A stretch of DNA of 7,134 nucleotides from JBEKYH01 sp049511115. Its GTDB lineage: Bacteria > Planctomycetota > Phycisphaerae > Tepidisphaerales > Tepidisphaeraceae. Below, piece after piece: positions 1 to 5,718 of the stretch. Location: the NCBI GenBank assembly GCA_049511115.1, contig JBEKYH010000265.1:1-7134 (forward strand). The letters are read 5' to 3'. The first letter of the stretch is position 1. Every line of letters starts with the position of its first letter. Both the position numbers and the translations under genes were made by a program. The notes below the pieces were generated by a model. It saw only the letters and a program-made list of their open reading frames with translations. It searched no databases and was not told the DNA's origin.

Positions 1-1
1 C

Positions 2-622
2 CGGGGCAATGCGAAAACGGCTCGCTTCGCGACGATTGCGGCGCTGGTGCCGCTGTCGTATCTCCCGAATCTGGTGGCGCAGGAAAGCTGGTCGAGTTAC
101 CGCACGCAGATCGGGTTGTCGTGGTTGGTGCTGGTGCTGGTGGGATTTAGTCTGCGGCGATTGGTTACTTCGAGCGTAATTCGCATCACGCTCTTGGCGG
201 GGGCGGCAGTCGTCTTCGGCGCGCTGGCCGGTTATCAGGTGCGGGCGTTTTTTGCTTATCCGCAAAGCGAGGAATTGGCGCAGTTGCGAAAGGCGCTTGC
301 CACGCCGGGAGCGGCGGCGGCGACGCGATTTTTCATGATTCAGCCGCCAGGCGGCAGCGTCTACGCGCCGTACAGCAGGTATGACGAATTCGGCCGGACA
401 TCTATGTACGCCTTCTGGGTGCCGCAGGCGGCGGTGAATCTGGTGATGGAGGAATTGTACCCGGGACACGCGGTCGTGCCGGTTGATCTCTATCCAGACC
501 CACCCGCGCCTGGGGCGATGGTGATTGATATGCGCCAGCCACCGGGAGAAGGCGGTTCACCGTTGCCGGCGCCACATGATACCGTTTCGAGTCAGCCGTC
601 GGAGGAGAAGAAGGCGGGCTAG
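2..622 (+). CDS. Integral membrane protein, C-terminal part (5' end outside window)
   Basis: The reading frame is open from the first bases of the window, so this is the end of a longer gene. A GTG at 47 could serve as a start, but it lies inside a hydrophobic stretch that continues upstream, so it is unlikely to be the real one. With residue 1 at base 2, three hydrophobic segments are visible: about 8-28, 37-51 (rich in L, V and W) and 62-80. They are followed by a hydrophilic tail of about 120 residues with many Pro and Ala, probably outside the membrane. The stretch between segments 1 and 2 (SYLPNLVAQESWSSYRTQ) recalls loops of polytopic GT-C-type glycosyltransferase-like proteins, but this is only an impression and I assign no function. 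The next gene is 235 bases away behind a palindromic repeat, so co-transcription with it is doubtful. Confidence 0.75.
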   Translation, partial: RGNAKTARFATIAALVPLSYLPNLVAQESWSSYRTQIGLSWLVLVLVGFSLRRLVTSSVIRITLLAGAAVVFGALAGYQVRAFFAYPQSEELAQLRKALATPGAAAATRFFMIQPPGGSVYAPYSRYDEFGRTSMYAFWVPQAAVNLVMEELYPGHAVVPVDLYPDPPAPGAMVIDMRQPPGEGGSPLPAPHDTVSSQPSEEKKAG

Positions 623-666
623 CGGGCCGCTCCGACGCAACGCTTTTTGGAATGCGAAAAAGAGAG

Positions 667-777
667 ATGAACGCTGAGGCACGGAGGCGCTGAGGAAGAA
701 AATGCGGAGGAATTCAAAATGCGCATCTTGAATTCCTCGTCTTTCCTACCTCAGCGTCTCTGTGCCTCAGCGTTCAT
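667..777. repeat. Long imperfect palindrome of a dispersed G-A-rich repeat family (MITE-like)
   Basis: The left arm (667-721) and the reverse complement of the right arm (724-777) match at about 47 of 55 aligned positions with one gap, and almost no loop remains at the centre (TGCGCA, 720-725). The outer arm motif is TGAACGCTGAGGCAC and the inner one contains GAGGAATTCAA. The left arm carries the GAGGC-x-CGGAGG-CGC-x-GAGGAAGAAAA pattern that recurs at 1884-1920. Such arms are known from many bacterial genomes, where their translations give spurious short proteins, and they sometimes flank GxxExxY-type genes. No transposase lies inside, so this is a non-autonomous element or a remnant. As RNA it would fold into a very long hairpin between the membrane-protein gene and the oxidoreductase. 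Confidence 0.88.
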
Positions 778-857
778 TCCTCCCCCGTGCGCGCCGAAGC
801 CGCGTCAGGAAGCCGTGAGCTTTTACTGCGGAGCGTGCAGGGGATATCCTTACCGCC

Positions 858-1886
858 ATGAATTCAAAACTCCGCTGGGGAATCCTGGGAACAGGGAACA
901 TCGCCCGCCAATTTGCCGAGGGGGTGCGCCAAAGCGAACGCGGCGTGTTGGCGGCCGTAGGCTCAAGGTCGGCGGAATCCGCAATTGCCTTCGCCGCGCG
1001 GTTTGGGGTTCCAGAGGCAGAGGGAACCTACGACAAGCTCATTAGCCATCCGTCGGTGGATGCCGTCTACAACTCTCTGCCCAATACGCTTCACCATCAA
1101 TGGACGATTGCCGCGCTGCGAGCGGGGAAGCACGTGCTGTGCGAAAAGCCCATCGGAGCGACTGCCGCCGAGGCGGAGGAGATGTTTGATGTGGCCACGG
1201 CGAGCGGAAAAGTGCTGGTCGAGGCGTTCATGTACCGCTCTCACCCACTCACGCTGGCGATTATCGAGGCGATCAAGCGCGGCGAGATCGGCGAACTGAA
1301 TCTGATCCGCTCCAGCTTCTGCTTCCGGACAGAAAGCATCACGTCGAACATACGCTTCGATCCCAACCTCGCCGGCGGATCGTTGATGGATGTGGGATGC
1401 TATTGCATCAACTTTTCGCGACTCTTCGCCGGAGCCGAGCCGACTCAGGTGCACGCGGTGGGGAAGATTCACGAAAGAGGGGTCGATGAGATGGCGGCGG
1501 GGACGCTTACTTTTCCCGGCGGAATTCTCGCCTCGTTCGTCTGCGGAATGCGCGTGCACACGGATAACACCGCGTATCTATGCGGCAGCGAGGGGTACAT
1601 CCAGATTCCCATTCCCTGGAAGCCGCCGAGCGGCGAGGCGATTTATATCGTGTCGCGCGGAATCCCGCCGCGCATGGATAAACCCGCAGGGGCGCCGCCG
1701 GTCGCGCCGCAAGTTGAGCGGCGCGTGGCGGTGAAGGGCCACTTGTATGGCATCGAAGCCGACGATTTCGCGGCGACCGTCCAGGACGGCCAGCCGCCGC
1801 GGCTGAGCCGGGAGGATTCGGTGGGAAATATGCGCGTGCTCGATGAAGCGCGGCGGCAGGTGCTGGGCGGAGCAAAAGCAGGGTGA
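858..1886 (+). CDS. Gfo/Idh/MocA-family NAD(P)-dependent oxidoreductase
   Basis: A 342-residue cytoplasmic dehydrogenase of the usual family length. The N-terminal Rossmann fold starts at residue 5 with the dinucleotide-binding loop GTGNIA (11-16). The CEKP motif (95-98) carries the family's conserved catalytic lysine (Lys97). EAFMYRSHP (122-130) and GGSLMDVGCYCINFSRLF (173-190) are typical of the sugar and dihydrodiol dehydrogenase branch, and the C-terminal alpha/beta domain spans about 125-342. Family members oxidise or reduce a hydroxyl/keto group on sugars, inositols or related diols with NAD(P); the exact substrate cannot be read from sequence. The ATG at 858 is chosen because the Rossmann strand begins four residues later; the nearest purine-rich site (AGGGGA, 839-844) is rather distant at 13 bases. 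The gene stands alone between repeats, and its stop codon lies within the repeat at 1884-1920. Confidence 0.93.
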   Translation: MNSKLRWGILGTGNIARQFAEGVRQSERGVLAAVGSRSAESAIAFAARFGVPEAEGTYDKLISHPSVDAVYNSLPNTLHHQWTIAALRAGKHVLCEKPIGATAAEAEEMFDVATASGKVLVEAFMYRSHPLTLAIIEAIKRGEIGELNLIRSSFCFRTESITSNIRFDPNLAGGSLMDVGCYCINFSRLFAGAEPTQVHAVGKIHERGVDEMAAGTLTFPGGILASFVCGMRVHTDNTAYLCGSEGYIQIPIPWKPPSGEAIYIVSRGIPPRMDKPAGAPPVAPQVERRVAVKGHLYGIEADDFAATVQDGQPPRLSREDSVGNMRVLDEARRQVLGGAKAG

Positions 1887-1920
1887 ACCGCGGAGGCGCG
1901 GAGGACGCGGAGGAAGAAAA
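1884..1920 (+). repeat. Single arm of the same G-A-rich repeat family, overlapping a stop codon
   Basis: Aligned with 668-702, this stretch matches at about 32 of 37 columns (three substitutions, two single-base gaps) and in the same orientation. It shows a short internal periodicity of CGCGGAGG(A) repeated three times and ends in AGGAAGAAAA. Unlike the copy at 667-777 it has no obvious opposite arm within the next 150 bases, so it appears to be a half element. The first three bases are the TGA that ends the oxidoreductase gene. Confidence 0.8.
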
Positions 1921-1976
1921 AGACTGAGGGCCGAGGGGCGAAGAAGGTGGGCGATGCCGCCTATCAAGGACTTTCC

Positions 1977-2095
1977 CCCCTCTCCATGTACTCAGGGAGA
2001 GGGCCGGGGCGAGGGTTCTTCAGTGGGGTGAATGGATTTCACAAATTAAAATGCCACCCTCACCCTAACCCTCTCCCTGAGTACATGGAGAGGGG
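1977..2095. repeat. REP-like palindrome: 39-base arms around an AT-rich loop
   Basis: The left arm (1977-2015) pairs with the right arm (2057-2095). The outer 27 positions pair without mismatch and the inner 12 have three mismatches and one G-U. Each outer arm is itself a small hairpin (CTCTCC ... GGGAGAG). The inner part has the GGGGCGAGGG / CCCTCACCCTAA pattern seen in dispersed palindromes of many bacteria, which are often read as spurious GEGRGEG-type peptides. The 41-base loop (2016-2056) is markedly AT-rich. It lies between the oxidoreductase and the DCC-family gene and could act as a transcription barrier or mRNA stabiliser. No U-tract follows, so it is not a classical intrinsic terminator. 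No RAYT transposase is nearby. Confidence 0.9.
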
Positions 2096-2110
2096 ACCAA
2101 AGGAAAATGC

Positions 2111-2116
2111 TATGAT
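2111..2116 (+). promoter_or_regulatory. Possible -10 box for a leaderless transcript of the DCC gene
   Basis: TATGAT matches the -10 consensus TATAAT at five of six positions and sits six bases before the ATG at 2123. Transcription would then start at or next to the start codon. The only Shine-Dalgarno-like bases upstream (AAAGGA, 2098-2103) are 19 bases from the ATG, too far for normal use, which agrees with leaderless initiation. No convincing -35 box is present because the region at about 2088-2093 is part of the REP-like arm. Confidence 0.35.
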
Positions 2117-2122
2117 CTCGGC

Positions 2123-2539
2123 ATGAGCAGCGGCGATCCAGTTCCGGTCGAGACCATCCTCTTCGATGGCGAATGCAATCTTTGCAATGGATCGGTGCGC
2201 TTCTTCATGAAGCATGACCCGCGCGGGAGGTTCAGGTTTGTCCCGGCGCAATCGGAGGAAGGCCGCACCTTGGCCGCTAAATTCGGATTCACCGGCCCCA
2301 CGCCCGGCAGCATGGTCCTCATCAGCGGCGACCATTGCTACACCAAATCCACCTGCGGCCTTCAGATCGCCCGGCGGCTTTCCTGGCCTTGGCCGTTGCT
2401 GTATGTATTTGTCCTGGTGCCGCGCCCGCTACGGGATGCGGTTTATATGATCATCGCGAAAAATCGCCGCCGCTGGTTTGGGACGGCAACCGAGTGCGCC
2501 GTGACGCCAGCGGCGCGGCAGGCCAAGGATGCAGAGTGA
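2123..2539 (+). CDS. DCC-family thiol-disulfide oxidoreductase-like protein (DUF393, YuxK type)
   Basis: A 138-residue protein with the family signature near the N-terminus: FDGECNLCNG (14-23), giving the Asp15-Cys18-Cys21 DxxCxxC motif that names the DCC family. It is followed by VRFFMKHDPRGRFRFVPAQS (25-44), also typical. The length is normal for the family. The CxxC pair suggests redox or disulfide chemistry, but the physiological substrate of this family is not established. No signal peptide is seen; a hydrophobic stretch near residues 88-110 may touch the membrane. The ATG at 2123 places the motif at the usual distance from the N-terminus. The gene overlaps the next one by four bases (GTGA), so the two are probably translationally coupled. 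Confidence 0.9.
   Translation: MSSGDPVPVETILFDGECNLCNGSVRFFMKHDPRGRFRFVPAQSEEGRTLAAKFGFTGPTPGSMVLISGDHCYTKSTCGLQIARRLSWPWPLLYVFVLVPRPLRDAVYMIIAKNRRRWFGTATECAVTPAARQAKDAE
2525..2529 (+). promoter_or_regulatory. Shine-Dalgarno site deciding the GTG start at 2536
   Basis: AAGGA lies six bases before the GTG at 2536, inside the end of the DCC gene. It supports the short 111-residue form of the first EamA-like protein. An in-frame ATG exists about 200 bases further upstream, but it would translate the DCC gene in a second frame. Confidence 0.6.
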
Positions 2540-2871
2540 TTCTTCGAGTCTTCCTTCTGATCGCGGCCTGCGTCATCCTGGAAACCTTCGAGCAGATTTT
2601 CTACCGCCTTGCCGGCCGCGTGGAGAACAATCGCGCCCAATACTGGAAGCACGTCGCGCCCGCAGTGGCGGTGCACTTTACGCGGCTGGCGTTCTGGTAT
2701 GTGCTGCTGGGGACGGTCAAGCTGGGGGTGGCCATTCCGCTGCTGGGGGTGAATTACATCGCCATCGCATTGACGGGCCGGTTGGTCTTCGGCGAGCGCG
2801 TCGACGCGCGCCGCTGGCTCGGGACGGCGCTGGTCGTGGCGGGGTTCACACTTGTCGCGGGGAGTCTATAG
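2536..2871 (+). CDS. Half-size EamA/SMR-type membrane protein (ArnE-like), first of a pair
   Basis: A 111-residue protein with four likely membrane helices at about 2-18, 39-58, 61-84 and 92-110. The third and fourth match the end of an EamA/DMT repeat: GVAIPLLGVNYIAIALTGRL, then the turn FGERVDARRWLG and the glycine-rich last helix. Acidic Glu16 and Glu19 in or near helix 1 lie where small multidrug-resistance-type proteins keep a functional glutamate, but this equivalence is unproven. Full EamA transporters have two such repeats; short forms work as dimers, for example EmrE-type exporters and the ArnE/ArnF lipid-linked aminoarabinose flippase. Its size equals that of E. coli ArnE (111 residues). 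The start is GTG, overlapping the previous stop codon, with a good ribosome-binding site. It probably pairs with the product of the next gene. The substrate is unknown. Confidence 0.8.
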   Translation: MILRVFLLIAACVILETFEQIFYRLAGRVENNRAQYWKHVAPAVAVHFTRLAFWYVLLGTVKLGVAIPLLGVNYIAIALTGRLVFGERVDARRWLGTALVVAGFTLVAGSL

Positions 2872-2890
2872 AAACGATCGCAAGCTCCCC

Positions 2891-3322
2891 ATGCAAACCA
2901 CCAAGAAACCAACCTGGATCTCAACGGCCATCGTGCCTCGCATGCCGGTGCTGCTGATATCGGCGTTGCTCTGCGCGGATGTGTCGTCGTATCTGTTTGA
3001 AAAGATCGCCTGCAACCGGATCAACGCCGACGGGTGGGCATTACTCATCGGCCTGCCCCGTCAACCGCTCTTCTGGGCGGCGATGGCCCTGGAGCCGCTG
3101 CAATTGTTCCTGTGGACGCGCATCCTCGGCAAAGTCGATCTGAGCGCGGCCTATCCGATCAGCGGCTTGAACATGCCCTTGACCGTCCTGGCCGCGACGG
3201 CGCTCCTGGGGGAGAGCCTTTCCTGGCAAGTCTGGACGGGAGCGATTTTGATCTGCGCCGGCGGGGCGATCATTGGGCCGGGGCAGAAGGCGGAGGCAAG
3301 CCACGCCGCGGAGGCTGGATAA
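2891..3322 (+). CDS. Half-size EamA/SMR-type membrane protein (ArnE/ArnF-like), second of a pair
   Basis: A 143-residue protein with four likely membrane helices at about 17-35, 58-77, 84-107 and 111-130, and a short soluble tail. Helix 3 (LSAAYPISGLNMPLTVLAAT, 84-103) has the AYP-x-x-x-L-N pattern of EamA and ArnE-type proteins, followed by LLGESLSWQVWTGAIL and a glycine-rich helix 4. It starts 19 bases after the previous gene, so the two should be co-transcribed and probably form a heterodimer with opposite topology, as known for paired SMR and ArnE/ArnF proteins. The start is uncertain. ATG 2891 has no clear ribosome-binding site; TTG 2852 would overlap the previous gene by 20 bases and add 13 polar residues; ATG 2942 would start just before helix 1. 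Translational coupling would explain the weak site. The substrate is unknown. Confidence 0.8.
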   Translation: MQTTKKPTWISTAIVPRMPVLLISALLCADVSSYLFEKIACNRINADGWALLIGLPRQPLFWAAMALEPLQLFLWTRILGKVDLSAAYPISGLNMPLTVLAATALLGESLSWQVWTGAILICAGGAIIGPGQKAEASHAAEAG

Positions 3323-3327
3323 TTCTC

Positions 3328-3333
3328 TTGACA
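3328..3333 (+). promoter_or_regulatory. Perfect TTGACA -35 box, promoter uncertain
   Basis: TTGACA lies six bases after the transporter pair ends and 54 bases before the first secreted-protein gene, where a promoter for that gene group would be expected. At the normal 17-base spacing there is no good -10 box. The nearest TATA-like bases (TGTATA, 3356-3361) are 22 bases away, which is too far for a standard promoter unless an activator is involved. Confidence 0.3.
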
Positions 3334-3376
3334 CGACACGCCTGAAGATCGAACGTGTATACCGGGCGCTTGAGGC

Positions 3377-3381
3377 GGAGG
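3377..3381 (+). promoter_or_regulatory. Strong Shine-Dalgarno site for the secreted protein at 3388
   Basis: GGAGG sits six bases before ATG 3388. It supports this start, which also gives a complete signal peptide. Confidence 0.75.
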
Positions 3382-3387
3382 TGTTAG

Positions 3388-4431
3388 ATGTTGTGGAATC
3401 ACCGAGTCGCCGCGGTTTTCGTGCTGCTGGGGATCATCGCGCCTGGCATCGCCGCTAGCGCCCAGCCGCCGCCTTCGGATAATGGATATCAACTTGCCTG
3501 GGGAACAGTTGCCGATAGCTGGCGGCTCAGCGTTACGCCAAATTCGACCGAGTATGTGGTCGGTCAACCGATTTCGCTTCAATGCGTTTTGCAGAATTTG
3601 GATTCGGTGGAAAGAAACTTCGCGGAGGCATCTTTTGATGACCAGCTTGGCTACACTCTCGATGTCATCAACCCGCGAGCAGAAAAGGTGCCGGCAACGC
3701 CACCGAACCCCAATATACGCCTGAGGGGTTCCATAGTCGGGATGAGAGTATTGCCCGGCGCAGCGAAGACGAGTTATTTGACTGATATTGCCGACCATTA
3801 TGTCATGAACGTTCCCGGCAAATACGCGCTCGTCGCGCATAGACAAGTGCCGAGCAAATCCGGGGACAGAATGATTGATGTCGTCTCAAATCCCGTCTCA
3901 ATCACATTGGCGGAACCACCGGCTGCGGCAGTGCGACCGTCGAGCGCGCAGTCAGACGGACCTTACGCACAAAATCAGGGTGCATGGGGTAGGGATGCCG
4001 GTGGCTGGCGAACGAGTCTCAGCGCCGATAAAGGCGAATGGTCGATCGGCGAGCCAATTTCCATTACGCTTGTCACACTAAACGTCGACTCCGCCGATGG
4101 ATTGCTGTTCGATGCGCGCGCAGCGTTTACTTTCGATATCACCAATTCTATAGGAAACAAATGTCCGCAGACGCCTCGGGGCGAGATACAGGCGAACAAT
4201 ACGACCACCGGCGGTGTGCCCAGCATGTCACCCGGCGAAATCGACGTGCGTACATTTACAGAATTGAACAGGAAATACGACATGACCCTTCCGGGTAAGT
4301 ACGTCATTGTTGTTCATCGCAAAGCGGGAACTGCCCCTAACCCATTTGCAAATATCGACGTGGCGTCGAACCCGATCACGATCACACTTAGGGAGACGAC
4401 ACCTGCCAGCGCCACGCGGCCATCCAACTAG
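3388..4431 (+). CDS. Secreted protein with two tandem beta-sandwich (BsuPI/Ig-like) domains, function unknown
   Basis: A 347-residue protein. Residues 1-25 form a signal peptide (basic start, hydrophobic VAAVFVLLGIIAPGIA, then ASA before Gln26), so the product is exported. Two copies of one domain follow, at about 34-175 and 193-335. Shared blocks are a GQPISL / GEPISI strand (59-64 and 221-226), an aromatic-rich strand ending in VPATP / CPQTP (101-105 and 259-263), a PG turn, a YVMNVPGKY / YDMTLPGKY block (138-146 and 297-305) followed by a His-Arg pair, and SNPVSITL / SNPITITL at the end. The linker and tail are rich in Pro, Ala, Ser and Thr (VRPSSAQS; ASATRPSN). The pattern resembles BsuPI (intracellular proteinase inhibitor) or Ig-like modules used in binding, but no family is certain and no catalytic motif is seen. 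It is the first of three related genes and ends 27 bases before the next. Confidence 0.85.
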   Translation: MLWNHRVAAVFVLLGIIAPGIAASAQPPPSDNGYQLAWGTVADSWRLSVTPNSTEYVVGQPISLQCVLQNLDSVERNFAEASFDDQLGYTLDVINPRAEKVPATPPNPNIRLRGSIVGMRVLPGAAKTSYLTDIADHYVMNVPGKYALVAHRQVPSKSGDRMIDVVSNPVSITLAEPPAAAVRPSSAQSDGPYAQNQGAWGRDAGGWRTSLSADKGEWSIGEPISITLVTLNVDSADGLLFDARAAFTFDITNSIGNKCPQTPRGEIQANNTTTGGVPSMSPGEIDVRTFTELNRKYDMTLPGKYVIVVHRKAGTAPNPFANIDVASNPITITLRETTPASATRPSN

Positions 4432-4449
4432 CCGCTGGTAATTGGCATC

Positions 4450-4453
4450 GAGG
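4450..4453 (+). promoter_or_regulatory. Shine-Dalgarno site deciding ATG 4459
   Basis: GAGG lies five bases before ATG 4459, which favours this start over the in-frame ATG at 4468. In the duplicated leader upstream of 5719 the same position reads GACG, so that copy has lost the match. Confidence 0.6.
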
Positions 4454-4458
4454 TCAAA

Positions 4459-5643
4459 ATGTTCTTTATGCAGCGACGGTTCGTTCTCATGGCCCTGATT
4501 GCTCTTGCTACGACTATTGCTAAATCCGCGCCTGCCGCGGAGCCGGTAACATTGCCCAGCACGCAGCCCGATTCGCCTGGCGGCGCGACGGTCGCGAATT
4601 TGCGTCTAACCGCAGCGATGGAAGAGAAAGTAACTCAAGTCGGCGATCCCGTAATTCTAGATTTGACTTTGGCGAATCTTACCGATCAAACGCGCCGAGT
4701 GATGCCACTACATGTTGAACACGAATTTGTCATCGCGATCCGCGATTCAGATGGAAGAACCGTGCCGTGGACGAGATTAGGCAGGGAACTTCAGGAGGGA
4801 AATCCCGGCGATACCGGTACTTCCATGGGCCCGCTGCCGCCGGCGTCAGCGTGGCGTTATCGTTTGCGACTCGATGACTTGGCCGACCTTTCCGAGGAGG
4901 ACGGCTACACCGTCTCGGTCAGTATCAAGCTTTCCAAATTGCTTCAATCAGTCCCGAAAGAATTGCACGACAAAACTCTTGAATCAAATCAAGTGGATTT
5001 CATCGTCAGGGGCAAATCCATCTTTGTTGCCGAACCGACGACCCCACCTGCCACGCAACCCAGCTTCTCACACGGGGTGGCAGTCGAAGATTTACGCCTG
5101 ACCGCTTCCATGCGCGAAACGCATTTGATGTCTGGCGAGCCAGTTGTGCTGGACGTTTTGGTAGAAAACGTCGGCAAGGAGAATCGCTATTTCTGGTATA
5201 CCGCCCCCGAGAATGACTTTCGGATCGACCTACGGGATGAGGCGAACCACGCGGTTCCCTGGACTCGATGGGGCGAACACATTCAGGCAATACCTGGAGT
5301 TGGCGGGACTTCTGGGCCTATCGAGGTTCTTCCCAAAACGGCCGAGCATTTTCACCTCCGACTGGATGGCCTTTTCGACTTGACCGGCGAGGGGCAGGGA
5401 TCGTCGGCGGTAGCTAATTACTCGGTCGTTGTTCGGCTGAAGATCGAGAACGCACCTGATCCAAATGAACCCCTTAACCCTGAGGCTGTCGTTGGGTTTG
5501 ATTTGAAAGCCGGTGTCCCCGCGACGATCGAATCGAATCAAGTGCAGTTCACGGTACACCGTATCCCCGTAGAGTGGCCTGAAACGGAGCCACTTGCAGA
5601 CGACGGGCAAGGGCCGGCAACCCGGCCGGACGCTCTCCCCTAG
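4459..5643 (+). CDS. Secreted protein with two beta-sandwich (BsuPI/Ig-like) domains, paralogue of neighbours
   Basis: A 394-residue exported protein. The signal peptide (RRFVLMALIALATTIAKSAP, ending near Ala27) is followed by a TLPSTQPDSPGG linker. Domain 1 (about 44-184) and domain 2 (about 206-367) repeat the same blocks: LRLTA, VGDPVILDL / SGEPVVLDV (61-69 and 225-233), a strand leading to VPWTR (102-106 and 266-270), a basic-hydrophobic YRLRLDDL / FHLRLDGL block (134-141 and 298-305), DLSEEDGYTVSVSIK and its longer counterpart, and ESNQV near the end (175-179 and 358-362). Domain 2 has an insertion around 327-355. The domains are joined by TTPPATQPS, and the protein ends in GPATRPDALP. 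No catalytic motif or anchor is visible; an extracellular or periplasmic binding role is inference only. It lies 27 bases after the previous gene, so the two are probably in one operon. Confidence 0.85.
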   Translation: MFFMQRRFVLMALIALATTIAKSAPAAEPVTLPSTQPDSPGGATVANLRLTAAMEEKVTQVGDPVILDLTLANLTDQTRRVMPLHVEHEFVIAIRDSDGRTVPWTRLGRELQEGNPGDTGTSMGPLPPASAWRYRLRLDDLADLSEEDGYTVSVSIKLSKLLQSVPKELHDKTLESNQVDFIVRGKSIFVAEPTTPPATQPSFSHGVAVEDLRLTASMRETHLMSGEPVVLDVLVENVGKENRYFWYTAPENDFRIDLRDEANHAVPWTRWGEHIQAIPGVGGTSGPIEVLPKTAEHFHLRLDGLFDLTGEGQGSSAVANYSVVVRLKIENAPDPNEPLNPEAVVGFDLKAGVPATIESNQVQFTVHRIPVEWPETEPLADDGQGPATRPDALP

Positions 5644-5654
5644 GCGTTGGCCTC

Positions 5655-5718
5655 TCACTCGACTTCAGCGCGACGCAACCGTCAAATTAGCCGCTGCCAT
5701 TTGGAATCGACGTCAAGA
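5655..5718 (+). pseudogene. Fossil of an upstream gene's 3' end plus duplicated leader
   Basis: In the frame beginning at 5667 this non-coding stretch reads SATQPSN followed by TAG (5688-5690). The gene at 3388-4431 ends in SATRPSN plus TAG. Of the 24 bases compared (5667-5690 against 4408-4431), 18 agree, and most differences are at third codon positions. The identity continues beyond the stop codon through TAGCCGCTG and ATCGA-x-GTCAA to the start codon (5688-5718 against 4429-4458, about 24 of 31 positions). This is what remains if a unit consisting of the tail of the first gene, the leader and the second gene was duplicated. The outer limit at 5655 is approximate. Confidence 0.6.

Noticed and set aside
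620..648. Possible intrinsic terminator after the membrane-protein gene (AGCG ... CGCTTTTT)
   Set aside because: The stem is only four base pairs with a long loop, so the T-run alone is not enough.
719..1045. 108-residue frame across the palindrome and the start of the oxidoreductase
   Set aside because: Its first part translates the repeat arm (a typical spurious repeat peptide) and the rest is the oxidoreductase gene in another frame.
963..1559. 198-residue antisense frame inside the oxidoreductase
   Set aside because: Antisense shadow in GC-rich DNA; composition rich in R, H and S with no recognisable domain, while the plus strand encodes a clear enzyme.
1843..2031. 62-residue frame ending in a GEGRGEG-type peptide
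   Set aside because: It translates the two dispersed repeats; such peptides are well-known artefacts of REP-like palindromes.
2335..2535. N-terminal extension of the first EamA-like protein
   Set aside because: It would read the DCC gene in a second frame. GTG 2536 has a good ribosome-binding site and gives the normal four-helix size.
3336..3358. Small dyad ACACG ... CGTGT upstream of the secreted genes
   Set aside because: Five base pairs around a 13-base loop is expected by chance; no U-tract and no second copy.
3151..3846. 231-residue minus-strand frame
   Set aside because: It spans the end of one real gene, an intergenic region and a signal-peptide gene, and shows no domain-like sequence.
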